Shown here one piece after another: positions 26,101 to 38,539 of a DNA stretch of 64,000 bases (position 1 is the first letter of the stretch; each line of letters opens with the position of its first letter). The stretch is from Setophaga petechia (taxonomy: Eukaryota > Chordata > Aves > Passeriformes > Parulidae), in assembly GCA_024362935.1 (NCBI GenBank), contig JANCRA010000009.1, positions 16,437,572 to 16,501,571 on the forward strand. Direction: 5' to 3'. Below the pieces are notes generated by a model. The model had not been told where the DNA came from. It did not search any database and was given only the letters and a program-made list of their open reading frames with translations. Both the position numbers and the translations under genes were made by a program.

Positions 26101-28370
26101 TTGAGGAAGCTGTTCAGGGGTTTCACCACCCTCCAGGGACTGCCTTGCACAGCAGTTTTGAGAGTAGGAGGGAGAGAAGGGAATTGAGACCCCCTCTGTG
26201 GTGGCAATACCTCTGGCTGCTGCCAGCCCCGGGGCCAGAGTGAGCTCAGAACCTTTGCTGACCAGCCCCAGTGATAAAATACCTGGCTGTGGGGAGCAAT
26301 CTCTACCCTGAGTGAGAATTTAATTTTTTGTTTGCAATTTTATTTCATTCCATTTTGAAGCACTGAAAGAGTAATACAAGCTGGTAAATAAAATCTCAAG
26401 TTGCTTATTCAGTTTTTACTTCTTTTCATTTTGTCTCCTAGAAACTAAGGGCAAATTAGTCAGTTAAGACTAAGGCTTGGATAATTAGGCTTTTACAATT
26501 ATTTCCTTTTCTTAGCAACAAAGTACATGGCAAAGTGTTAATAATATTCCTCGCTAAGGCTCAAAAAATATTCTTTTCCTGCAGTTAAGCAAGGCGTTCT
26601 TTTAAAAATCATTTTACCTATGAAATTGTTAATGAGATTAAACAATGTTCTGTGCTTTGCCTTCCCCCAGGAGACCTAGGCTAAGTACTACTTCAGATAA
26701 TAGCAAAACATACAAGTAAGTTGCTAAAGGGACTACCCCAGCACTGAATTTACTGCAAAACAAACAAAAGTGACATAAGCAAATAGGTGAACTCTTGAAA
26801 AGGGCCCCAGCAGGGCGAAGATTTGAGGGTTTTTTCATTGGTTTCTCTGGTTCAGAAAGCTTAATTTCTCAGCAAAAAAACTACTGTGCATGGCCAGGCA
26901 GCAGCAACTAGGCATGCTAACAAAATAAGCAATTTTAAACCATTCAATCAAGCTAGCCAAGGGGAGTGGATGAAAAAGGCATTTTTAAAAGCTGTTCTGA
27001 GCACTTGAAGTGTCTTTTTTCATTCCTCTGGTCTCCAGATTCCATCCAGGACATGTCTTTGCAGGTCAGCAAAATCCAGATGAAATTGCAAAGACTGAAA
27101 TTCTCTGCTGGGGGTTTAGGAGGAACTTGAGTGGTTGTAAACCTTGAATGGGCTGCTGCACAGGAGGAATTTCATTCACAGAGTTCCTTTGCCATATTAT
27201 TAAGTATCTTTTATTTACATTTTGTAACTATATCTTCTGCCTGTACCATGAAAACTCTTAGAAACTTTTAAACAATGGATCTTCTGTATAATGTGCTTGT
27301 TAAAGTTTCCTGAAATGAACTCTTCACACTGTATATATTAGATAACTAATATTGTACTACAACTCTTTTGACTGCATGTTTTTCAAAGTGCCACAGGAGT
27401 CCATTCTTCCTATGCATCTCATTGGAACATATCTCAGAATCATCCATCATGTGCAGATCAGCAAGGTTGTCATGAATGAAGAAATAAGAGTTTTAAATTG
27501 CAGTTCTACCACCTGAGAAATACACTGGCTTTAAGACTTAGCAGGGTGTTTGCATTCCTGTCATGAAATTTCGAACATCCGTTTAAGCTTAGGACTCTGC
27601 CTGAAATACAGCATTTTGTGGGATTACTTGTATGGATCTCAGCATGGCTGATGTACAGATGAAATGGTATTTGCTTTGTACCTTTTATGTTAGATCTGAC
27701 TCTGAAATTTTACCACCTGAAGTGCTTTTTATTGACAGTTTAGATGTGTTCATGTTCTGTGAACAACAAGTTGAATTGTCAATACACAAAGGCAAGTGTG
27801 TGTGCTATGATGCTGCTCTGTGCACATGGACTTGGCTGGACTGGCTACATTTCCCCAGGATGATCAGGCAATACTCACTAGATATATAAATGTAAAAAAA
27901 AAAAATTCTAATTTCTTAATGTCATCTAAAGGCAGCCATTTCTGTGGTGAAACTGATCTATCAAATATATCCTGTGTATGACTTAGTTAAAAATTTCCAC
28001 CTTTAGAGCTGGTTTATATGGGAAATATATCAAGGTGTCATGTATAGGTATTTCAGATGAAATTAACAAAGGTAAAACAGGGGCTTGTTGAAATCTCCAA
28101 GAAAAGGGTTTCCTTCTATGTATTATTTTTTCATTATATTCTGGAGTAGGTTTCTAAAGGCTGCCACAACCAGCAGGCTCAGCAACAGCCATAGTTAAGC
28201 TCCTAGGGCAGAGGATTATTCCATGTTCAAATAGGTTTGGGTGCATTCTGCTCAGCTCTGTTCTTGGCATTTGGTGTCTGGAGAGACTTTGGTGCTGGTC
28301 CTTTTCAAGGTTTCCTCATCATTCTTCAGTCCCACACTTTTATGTCCTTGTCATTGCCTGCCTTTTCCAG
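14121..28370. other. long gene-free stretch
   Basis: About 14 kb without a supported gene and without a CR1, LTR or SINE that I can recognise. Open frames reach 119 codons (17212-17571 +), but none shows family motifs. Mildly G+C-rich patches occur near 20200-20400, 25530-25720 and 26090-26290. The rest is A+T-rich unique sequence, as expected of an intergenic region or long intron. Confidence 0.5.
24631..24645. repeat. (ATT)n microsatellite, about five units
   Basis: Short perfect triplet run, cattattattattatc. Confidence 0.75.
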
Positions 28371-28512
28371 ATGCAAGACAAAGCATGTCTTGAATTAGGC
28401 AGAATAGAATCCAATCGCTGGTTTTTCTTTAGAGTGTTTTGTCTAGCTCCAGCATGGAGCAGGCAATATAAAACCCCTTTCTGTTTCAAACCCAGTCTCT
28501 CTTCTCTTTCTG
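28371..28512 (+). other. candidate exon with an internal TATA box
   Basis: A pyrimidine-rich tract ending ccttttccag precedes an ATG at 28371. The 142-nt interval is open in the ATG frame (starts MQDKACLELGRIESNRWFFF) and ends at ctg before a consensus donor gtaagtat at 28513. A TATAAAA at 28467-28473 is followed about 30 bases later by a pyrimidine-rich stretch and then the donor. An alternative reading is therefore a TATA promoter with a very short first exon. The peptide is not recognised. Splice-site pairs of this quality also arise by chance. Confidence 0.2.
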
Positions 28513-30509
28513 GTAAGTATATATTTATTCCTGCCATCACACAAGACCCAATATGAAAGTAGATGCCACTAAAAATCAACACCTCTAAACACTGCTTCAT
28601 TACAGCAGCAGAGAGACAAGTTGTACCAGAAGAAGGGCTCAGATACACTGATTAGTGTTATAATTGATGATGAATATCTATAAAAACAATCCTAAACTCA
28701 GGATATAGCTGCAATTTTTTTTTTCAATTATTTTTCTTTCCTTTATATGTAATCTCCCACTGTCTAAAATACTTTCACTCAGTCCTCACGGATTTTAGGA
28801 TCCTGTTCTAACCTGCTTCCTTTGCACTTTTTGAAGAGGGTTAAATTTCATCCACTTCATGTAGTATGCTTTGACACTTCAGTTGCTACAATAGAAGATG
28901 GAAAGTAGGCAATGCATATTCACAGTTCCTGAAACAAAAGAAAGCAGTAAAAGACATTGGAATTGTAAAACATGGCAAGAAAAAACACATTTTTCCCCCA
29001 AGGGATAGGAAGTACTATTTTTATCTTTGTGTGGAAGAAGGTGATGCTGCAGTCACCTAACACATTAGTAAGATTAAATGTTGATGATATTACTCTTTGT
29101 CAGCTTTGAGAAGGTGAAAAAGGCACCTGACAGTCACATGAGGAATGCAGAATGGTGGCAATAAAAACATCTACATAGTTGCCACCCCTAGTTTGGAAGC
29201 CTGCTGGAAAAATCCAGAAGTCTTCAGCTGTAGGCTGAAGCTGTACTCTGCTCGGTTATAACTTCATAAATCTTGTTGTTGAGATAGCTGTGAACTATTT
29301 GCATTCCTGCAAGTCAAACTGGAACCCACAAATGTGCATTCACAGTGTTACCTGAACAACTGAAACCACCCACAATTATGAAGAAGCCAAAAAACATTGT
29401 TCAAACATTTGTGGGATAACCAGACTCTGGAAATATTCTTAAAAATTTGTTCTGATTTTTATCTTAGGCCACACAGAAAATAAGAAATTATAAAGATATA
29501 TTAAATAAAAGTGCTTTCATTGCAAAATGAGAATAAACTAAAACATATCTGCAAAATACTCTTTTTTATTATGCTACATTTTTAATATCTAAAAATAAGC
29601 AGTTGTTTATTCAGATTTGATGATAACATTGACTCACCTGCCACGCAGCAAGCCAAAGATTTCTCTAATGTGTTTGTTTTGAAGAACTAACTCACAAAAC
29701 AAGAAGTCCTTTTAGTGGCAATAACATTTTATAATTACAGAAGGGCTGTCATTTCTCAGGCTGGGAACACAAAATAGCACTTTGTGTTTACCATGTTCAT
29801 AGTCATCAATCTAAGTACCCTGGAGTGGAAGACTTGAAAGGCTTTACATATAAGCTGCCTCATATGGCGTCGCAGTGTTTCCTCATTTGATATAAATAGC
29901 TTCTGGTTGTTCTTTTCTTCACTCTTCTGAGGTCAGGTATTGTGCTGATCTCGTGCATGATGAGGGAGGTCAGCCATGGCCATTTAGAGATGCACAGGCT
30001 GACTCAGGGTATGAATCACACTGTAAAGAAGACAGTCTGTCCCTCAGCTTTTATGAAAAGTTCTCACTCATTTCAATGAAGCTTCTTGTTAACAGCAGGC
30101 ACTTCAGAAAAATACAGCTGGAGTAGGTTTGTTGCATTTATTGAGAGTACATCTCCTTAAGGCAGAAAAGATATGTCTCCTTAAGACGTGTCAACTCAGG
30201 GACATATTTCCTTAAGAAAGGCCACTGAGGTGCCTGGTGTTATGATTTAGCTGCATAGCCCTGCACCTCCAAACATTTTGTTTCTTCCCTGTAAGAACAA
30301 GCGCAGAAGCAAATAAACTGAGGTAATATAAAGAGAATCACCAGACTCCTTTAACCCCTCCCAGACCAAATGGCTAAAATGGCCAGCCAGCCATAAACAA
30401 GAGTTGGGGGACTGTATCTCTACAACATTTGTCCCATGATATGGGATGATGCATTGGAAACACCAAATACACTGAAAGGAGAGGAAAGGTTTGGAGATAC
30501 AATCAACCT
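28513..30509. other. gene-free stretch
   Basis: A+T-rich unique sequence; nothing recognisable. Confidence 0.5.
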
Positions 30510-30625
30510 GAGATCAAGAGAGATGGATTCAGATCCTGACTTTGCCACTGGCATCTTCTGTGACACCAGATAAATCACACAATTTCCCTGTGCTCCAGTT
30601 TCTAGACATGACATCAAGATAACCT
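30510..30625 (+). mobile_element. MIR-like tRNA-derived SINE fragment
   Basis: Colinear with the MIR consensus: a B-box-like ggattcagatcc, then ctgactttgccactg, the conserved core around tctgtgac, aatcacacaatttccctgtg and ctccagtttct. The tail region is lost. MIR copies in birds are very old and sparse; this match is by recalled consensus only. Confidence 0.5.
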
Positions 30626-31272
30626 ATGTTGAGATTCACAGAGAAGGGGTGAGGACAAGGTGGTCTGTGGTCTTCCATTAGCATCTGGGTGCCCTGCAGC
30701 TCACACACACATTGCAAGAACCACTGCACTTGAGTTAAGCTCTGCTTTTTCTCTTCTGCCCTCTACTTGTTTTGTTCAGCAGCAGATCCATCTGTGTAGT
30801 GGCCAGCCCTTCCTGCCTGCAGTGCCAAGGCAAGATCTTGCAGGCACCATTGTGCTGTGAGCAAGAAGGAGGATGAGCCAAAGGGCCTGTCTAAAGGCTA
30901 CACCGTGATGTGGGCACACACAAGGGCCATGTGGGAGTTTAGTGATGTGCCAAATTGCTGGGCAGCTGCTTGTGCTGAGGATGGCCACAGCAGCATCAAC
31001 AACACAGGGCAGCACGCTGAAATAGGTTCTTCAGGTTTGGCTGATGTCCCTCCACAAGCACTGCTGCACCAGTGCCATCAGTTGTTAGCACCAGACAGAC
31101 AGATCCCTTCTCTCCCCTCAGAGTTACAGTAGGGAAATGGGTGTGGGGGTGTGGGATGGGCAGTTCAGTCATAAAGTGAGAGCAGCTACTCCAAGCCTGC
31201 AGGTTTGAGGAGGCATTGGCCAAAACACTTTCCTCAGGAAAACTGCAGCCCTGAGTGCTTGGAAGAGGAGGG

Positions 31273-31290
31273 TACACACACACACAAACA
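31273..31290. repeat. (AC)n microsatellite
   Basis: Short CA-dinucleotide run with one interruption. Confidence 0.75.
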
Positions 31291-31659
31291 CCCCCAGCTC
31301 AGGGGCCTGGGCTTGCCTTGCAGCCTACTCAGTGCCAGCAAATATGTGGGAGTGAAATTCAATTGTTCAACACCACAATCATCTCATTCAGTCAGAAAAC
31401 CAGCCTTCAGACTAATCCTCCACAGAGACAAGTTACAAGGAAAGTTCCAGCTTGTAATGTTGTCACTTCGGTTACACACATGAAGACAAGAAAAGGAATA
31501 GCTTAATTTGAAGTGTTCAGCACCTGCAGCTCCTGTTGACCTGACTGGTATTTCTGACTACTTGACAAATCTGAAAACAAGACCAATCCTTTCACAGCAG
31601 AAAAGGGCTCTTTTTTCCTTCCTTGTAAGCAGAATTCACATATAAATCACATAGAAACT

Positions 31660-31690
31660 AAAAAAAAAAAAAAATTAAAAAAAAAAAAAT
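31660..31690. repeat. A-rich low-complexity tract
   Basis: Two long A runs separated by TT. Confidence 0.8.
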
Positions 31691-32599
31691 TTAAGGCTGA
31701 AATCAGGCAGATAATTTTCAGCCCAAAAAGGCAGTTATCAGCACACAGAGATATAGATAATTGTAGAAGTCTCCACTTACACTGCAATACGGTGTTCCAC
31801 CACAGTACAAAAAAAAAAGAAATTATACAAGTATGATTATTACTATAAGAAGCTAATGCAGCTGCAGTAAGTGATTACACCAGTTAGAAACTGTTAAAGA
31901 TTCATTTTAACTTCATCTCCTCACTAGTCTCCTTGGGATTTTTTGCTTTGTTATTCTTTCAAGTAAGTGTAAACTGGGGGTTTTGCCTTTTACAGACCTA
32001 ATGTTCAACTCCATTTTTGTATCTCTAAAAAACAGCAGCTTCTGATTTAAACGGCTCTGAGCAGGCATTCATAATTGAATTCCACTACAATTTTTGAATA
32101 CAACCACAGATAGGCTGTTTGTTTTTTCAAGCTAAAATTAGTTATAGCCACCAATACAAATGGTCTGCATTCATGCAGGTTTGTGTAGTGGGCTGCCCAC
32201 AGCACCAGCATGGTGCCAGATACAAACTTAAACTAGTAATTTGGAAGGATTTCAACATCAGCCTTCCCGATTTCCCTGTCTAGGGGCCTTTGGAGTAATT
32301 AAAGATTACCTAGCTCTTGCTGGAGGCCACCAATGCATTAGCTAGAGTCAACACCAAGCTTTGGAAAAGTGTGGCTACCTGTGTTTAGTCCCAGTGTTCC
32401 ATAAGTTGTGAAATAGTGACAGAGCTGGTGGCAGGGAAGAAGCAGTTGCCCCTTGCAGGTGCCACTGGTGAGGTTTTGCAGCTGCTTCAGAGGAGGATGA
32501 CAAACTAAAAAAATGCTAGAGGAACCTATCAGAAAATGTTGCAAATTTTATTGGAAATTCTTCCCTCTGAAAGTAGTTTTCAATGCTGCTTTACCAAAG

Positions 32600-33060
32600 T
32601 CGAAAGGCATCCTAAAGCAAGGTCTGGTACTCTTTGATATTACCATGAGAGGTGTGGGCAACTCAGTACCATGTGTGTTTGAGTTTGCAGATAGTCTCCA
32701 GCTGACACAGACTGCATGCCTGTTAAAGGGTAAGCATTCAAAAATAATATGATAAAGGTATCTTAAAAGAACAGAATGCAAGGTTCCAGAAGGCACAGAG
32801 TTATAAAGGACAAACAGCAAATCCCTCACGTGTGAGAGCCCAATGAGCAAAGGCAGTTTTGACAACTCAGAAGAATATCTGGAGCCTACAGTAGATCACA
32901 AGGTGAATATTAGCATGTTGATGCAAAAGGAAAACTAAAAAATCTACTGAAACACATAGTAAAATTATATGTAAAACCTTAACTAATCTTCTGTAGTCCT
33001 CAGGGGAAAAAATGTTCTTGTGAGAGTACAGCTCAATTCCCACAGAGGTATAAGCTCCTA
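32600..33060 (+). mobile_element. ancient, very diverged CR1-like LINE fragment
   Basis: Several blocks in the right order recall CR1 ORF2. They are ggtctggtactctttgatatt (about 32620), a gagtttgcagata block at about 32680 where the F-A-D-D box would be, and atctgg..ctacagtagatcacaaggtgaatat at about 32876-32912, followed by atatgtaaaacct. The region between is eroded. Assignment rests mainly on the 32876-32912 block. Confidence 0.4.
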
Positions 33061-36000
33061 CCTGTTTGGACTCCTGCTGTGAAGAAGGGCACACTGACAT
33101 CACACAAGATGCACCTTAAGTCCAGGGTAGGGGAATACACCTACTCCTACTTCAGTTCACTGGCAGCTCCCAGCACAGCAGCAGGAGGTTGTCTTGTCTG
33201 GCTGCAGAAGAGAATCAGTTGATATGGATAATCAATGTTCAGCTGCCCAATCCTGGAAACATTAATGCCAGGAACAAATAATGTCTAAATATTCTGTTAA
33301 TTCAAGACATTAATAACTAATTGGAAAAGAGAATTAGCTCATAAATTATTCTTAGGCAGAAATAATTTTTATTTGAAGCTCCTACAATTTACAAGAGATA
33401 ATGTGGGCTCAGTTGCCAACCATTTTCCAGACTCTGGATTTCCACCATTCGTAGCTCAGTGTCTTTTGTATTCAATTTTTTGAAAGAACCACAAGAAAAA
33501 GGTGTTTATGTGAGATAAGGCATCAAAAGTCTAAAATCTAAGTGGTTGTCAGCCTGCACTAAGTGTAGGCTAATTTTCAAAGGCTATAAACAAAATATTG
33601 CGTATTGTGTGAACTGCTCAGCAAAACCAAATTTATGCCAAAAAAAAAAAATGCTGCTGCTAACCAGTTTTTTTACAGAGTCCTGAGTTGCTCTCTCCTC
33701 CCCTTTCAAATACAATGCATGTAGTTCCTGAAAGCTAAGACATCAAAAGGCATTGCTCTTTGGTAAATCCCAAAGTGTCATGTGGTACAGTATGTAAATC
33801 TGGATATACAAGATAACTGAGAGCAAATTGTGAACCCTAACTCAGGGAAAACCCACAGTATATTCATTTCACATGACGGGATAGTAGAGAAATTTAATGA
33901 ACTTCTACTGGAAGCATAGGAACCCCTTTTAATCCTGGGTTGAGTAAATGTCAGGTTCTGCCATGTACCTAACCCAGCAGCCACAGCCTGGAGAGAGGCA
34001 GTAGCAAACACATCACAGGCAGGTACAATTAATCTTGCTTTAAGTAGCTATGAAGAAAAATGCCAAAGAGAACATTCCTTCCTAGCCCTAAACATATTTG
34101 TATAACTTTTAAGACTTTAAAACACCTGAAATCCAGAAACTGTAGTAATAGGGAAACATTCCTGGTATGATAGTTTTTAAGCGTTTAATATTATGCAAAG
34201 ATGACAACATTCTAGAATTATTTTTACAAGTATGTAGAGGTGATTACCACTTACTTAAGTCTACAGGATTTTTCCACAATGGGATCTTTGGCTGAGAAAA
34301 TCAATTCCAAAGTCCAAAGTTTGTGACAAGCGATTAAACAAAACTGTGCAATGTTACTGTGAGACTGGTGACTGGTGTTGGCATTAGGATCATCAATGAT
34401 AAATCCATCTTTAACATGTTTTAAAACTGTTTAAAGAAAGCAGATCAATTCTTATTTTTCAACTCTTTGTATGAAAATTAATATTTCTACCGAGAAAAAT
34501 TTTTTGTTGATTTATAATTTATTTCAACTGGCAAAATCCCTTAGGTAAAAAAATGTAAATATTTACCTAGTCAAAAGTGCTTTTACTAAGTCTCTCTTCA
34601 GGGAAAAAAAAAAGAAGGGAAAAAAAAAAAAAACCCAGCTATTGTTTGTTACATAAAAATAGGAAGCTCGGTGGAATATTCAACAAACTGGATTCAGACA
34701 CCCCAGTGCAGCCCAGTAGGTTTAGCATAAAAACTTTAGTTAGGAGCTGCCAGGAGATATTTCATTGCATTTGTGTGACATTCTTTAACTGGTTTTCATA
34801 CATTCCAGTTTCATGTAAATATATCCATGTAGAGCTAATGCTGTGGTAAAAGTAAATGTTTGAGACTCTGCAAAGATTAAAGGGATACTGTTAACCTCAC
34901 TATTGCCTTTAGCTGGAATATTTCCTGATTTTTTTTTTTTAATCTTTAATGTATATTTTTTCTATAATTTAAAAGCAAAAATAATATAAATGGCTCTTTT
35001 TCTGGCAATTCATTGGCATTTGAATGCTAGAAGCCACAAACATATTATTGGAACTGAGTAGCCGTGACATTGTGATACTGAGAGTCTTAAAATAAAGGAG
35101 AAAAGAATAAAATTACCCCTTGAACCTCATTTCAATTCAAAAGAGAAAAAAAATCCCAGGCTTGTTAACATAAATAGTATGTGCAAATATGCATAAGACA
35201 ACAGCCCCTTGGTAACATTTTTCCCACAGGAGGGAATTCCTGCAAAATTGTAGGCTATGTGCAGATACTTTTTATTTTCTAAACAAAAATTGCATTATGC
35301 CAAAAGACATATACATTTCAACCACTATTAGGGTGTAATTAAATTATGTTAGTTATCTTTGTTTGTAATACAAGGAACAAGATTTCTGTTGAAAGCACAA
35401 GGCGCTCCTAGGTTAATATCCTTTCATCTCACTAAGTGTCACACTGTAGGTGGTCTGCAGCGCTTTCTTTATACAGAACTTTTCACAGGATTTGCTTAAT
35501 TCAATGCTACTTTTTAGCTTTTGGGTCAAGTGAAAAAAATAGCAGGAAAGCCACAAGAGGACAAATTCGCCTTTCACTTAGCCCGTGTAAATCCTGTTGA
35601 ATGGGGAAAGCAGGACAAAGGCTGAATACTGTGCCTTTGACATAAGGAGAAATACAAATATTTCATGAACAGGGCAACAAATGTCTTTGAAAGTTGCAAC
35701 AAAGTAACAATTTCTGTAAAACTGCAGAGCCCATTATTTCCTATTCATTGAAAACATATGTTGATACTGTTGCATATCAGAAACAATCAGAAGTCATTTG
35801 ATTTCCTATTTCTAAGACTAAAACAGTAGCTTACTTTTTAATACATAACCAATTGTTACAAAACATCTGGTGAGCTGTACCTTTCGTAGTTTATAGAAAA
35901 ATTCTTGCTTTAAAGGCAAATTGGAAAATCTTATGCTTTCTTTTCCCTATAAATGCAGTATTTCCTCAGCCCCAGTAGAACTCCTTTGCCTTGCTTGCTC

Positions 36001-37309
36001 ACTATTTCCATGCTGCTGGTGGACATGGATATTGTACATAAGTCTTTAAAAAGAAAAAAAAAATAGATTTTCTAGGACAAACTCTTCTTCTCCCACTCTT
36101 CACTTCCCACCTCCCTGTTTCTCTTGCACCTCTTTGTGTAACATTTTGCTGCCTCAGTTCGTTGCCCAGGATGCCACACAGCAGAGTTGACAGCTCGCAC
36201 TGCACAACTATTAACACAAAGTCTTTCATGCATTAAGAAGAAAACCAATGCCATGCCAAACACTTCCAGTGTAAAATGTGAAACTGCTTTTATTTAAGGA
36301 GTGACCACTAAGTTTTATATACGCAGAGGACATAAATGCTAAGAAATGTTATCCAGGTCTCTCTTACTGTATTAAAAAATGGAAAGCTTTTTACACTATT
36401 GGATTTAGTTCATAAATCTCATTCCAGAGCCAAGGATTCTCATATCAGTTGACATTAATGTGATTTCAAAACTCACCTGCTGACTCTCTGACATACAGAA
36501 TTTGAATCTCCCAGAGGTTTATATAATGAACTGAGCTGTGCTGAAGTAGCAGCCTCCAAACATACAGAGCAACATTTTAATTGCTAATAATGTTACTAAA
36601 CTAGGTTATCAAGAAAGAACCCATGACACCCAGATGAGTCTTTGTAAAGACCAAGGCCAAAAGTGCCAGGAGGTTTGAAATGTCAGGTGTCTCCCAATGA
36701 AAGGAGCTGCCATTCCTGGTCACTGCAGCAGTTTCCTCATCAGAAAGCAGCACAGAGACAGCAAGGGAGAGAGTACACACTGTGCTTCATCAGTCTGACA
36801 GATAACCCAGAAAAGAGTAGGGGAAAGCAAATCCACAAAGAGAAAAGTCTGGGCTCGTTGTCCATCCAGTAGCAGAAAGGAAAAAATTCCAAGGAAAGAC
36901 GTTAAAAATTATTCCTAGGCAGGAAAGTGCAAGTGGCACCAAATCCATGTTTAGCTGTAATGTGAGCAACAACCAGAGGATGTGGTTTTAGCCAAGACAG
37001 ACGTTACACAGAAGGATGAGGCAACGATTGTCTAAATACAGCAAAAGGACTCACGGTTCCCGAAGACCCACCATTCCCCAAGTTGCACCATAACCCAGAG
37101 CTTCAGCAGCCACCTCAGATATGCCAGAAAGACAATTTCCCCTTGGAACCATCTGAAACAGGTATAACAGGAAGCAATAGTAATTGCAGATGGGAATCCA
37201 TGGACATACCACACCTCATAAAAATATGCGTAGATTTGTGGTTTGCAGAAATATGTGTTTGATACATTTGAATGCGAAAACAAGGAAAATTTTAAAAACA
37301 ACAGGATAT
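33061..37309. other. gene-free A+T-rich stretch
   Basis: No supported coding region or recognised element. Two A-rich tracts occur near 34600-34634. About 34400-35300 is particularly rich in A+T. Confidence 0.5.
34601..34634. repeat. A-rich low-complexity tract
   Basis: Purine runs, mostly A, with a few G. Confidence 0.75.
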
Positions 37310-38110
37310 TACATTACAGGTACCTTAATGTGAGAGGAAGAACTTGGAAGAGATGGTTCATCAGAGAAGGAAAACATTCAACAGATGATGCCAAGGAGAG
37401 CCAAATGTTTCATGCCTGGTTGATATTTGTTGTCATAAAATGGCAACCAGTACAACTACAAAAAGAAAATTTTTTAAAAATTGAAATAAAGAATAAAAAG
37501 TATTGAGGTGAATTGTAAATCACAAATGAGCCCTGTGAAACTTACCAAGGCATGCCTGGAAAATTGGTTCATACTAATCCTGAAACATTATCAGTTATCT
37601 TTGGAAAGATGTAGGGGACTGGTGACATTGCAGACTAGAAAAGGACCAATGAGATGCTTATTCTTCAAACAGATGTAAAAAAGAACCTGGGAAATAACAG
37701 GCTGGTTCGACTTTTCAGTCCCCTTACAGTAATAGAACTGTATTAATAATTTCCTTAAAATACACTAAAGAAAAAATAGTTAAACAAAATAAGAGAACAT
37801 GGTTGCAGCAAGTGTATTTGGAAAATTCCTGTTCTGCACAACCAATCTAGCTTCCTGCAAGAAGTGGCAAACCCGCTTTGTAGTTGAGGAAGGGACTATG
37901 GGGAAAAACAAATAGGAAGATCATATAGCTTAATATTAGTAAACATACAGTTTGACCTTAGTAAAGTTTTTACACTGCTTATTTCAACATTCTCATAAGT
38001 AAGCTCAGAACTTTTGTACATGCTATAGTTCACAACCAGAAGCAGAATCAGACACAGAGCAATTTTTGGTGGTTCACTGTCAAAAAAAATGGTGTCCACT
38101 ATTATCATAT
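37310..38110 (+). mobile_element. ancient CR1 LINE fragment (ORF2, reverse-transcriptase region)
   Basis: The plus-strand frame at 37330-37500 reads WKRWFIREGKHSTDDAKESQ and then KWQPVQLQKENF, a LINE ORF2-like segment upstream of the reverse transcriptase. Downstream, nucleotide blocks recall old CR1: about 37570-37710 (gcatgcctgg, gacattgcagactag), about 37850-37880, ttagtaaagtttttacact at 37958-37977 (FSKAFDT-like), ttctcataagtaagctcag at about 37990, and ggttcactgtcaaa at about 38070. It is more diverged than the 7.7-kb copy and has no 3' tail. Confidence 0.55.
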
Positions 38111-38518
38111 ATCTTCCTGAATTAGTTGTGTGGTAGAGTAAACATACATTGCTATAAACATATACACAGGCAACAAAGAGATACATTGATATATTAATAT
38201 GTCTCTTTTGTATCTGAATTAGCTGGTGGTAACAACAGTTGTGAAAAGTCAGAACCTCAATTAGGGATGAATCTCTGGTCCAAAATGATTTTTTCAGAGA
38301 CTTGATACAGATTGCAAATGTCACCATGAGATTAAATAAACTTTATAGGTAGGTAGAAATAACGAATTACATAAGGTCAAATAAAGAAGGACAGGAAAGG
38401 ATAGTTACAGGAAATTAAAAGCAGCGCACGAGTCACCACGCTGAATTTCTACCAAATCCCAAACCTCATGCTGGCTGAAGGGGCCACTCTAAGGCATTGA
38501 AGTCATTCTCTCACACTT

Positions 38519-38539
38519 CTTGGCATTGGAAATGCCAAG
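38519..38539. repeat. perfect 9-bp inverted repeat with 3-base loop
   Basis: The arms cttggcatt and aatgccaag are exact reverse complements around gga. They contain the TTGGC/GCCAA half sites used by NFI proteins, but the spacing (9 bases) is not the usual 5. Confidence 0.6.

Larger units (their letters stand above)
30626..32599. other. gene-free stretch with simple repeats
   Basis: The left half (about 30640-31340) is richer in G+C than its flanks but has no coding character that I can support. The right half is A+T-rich. Confidence 0.45.
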
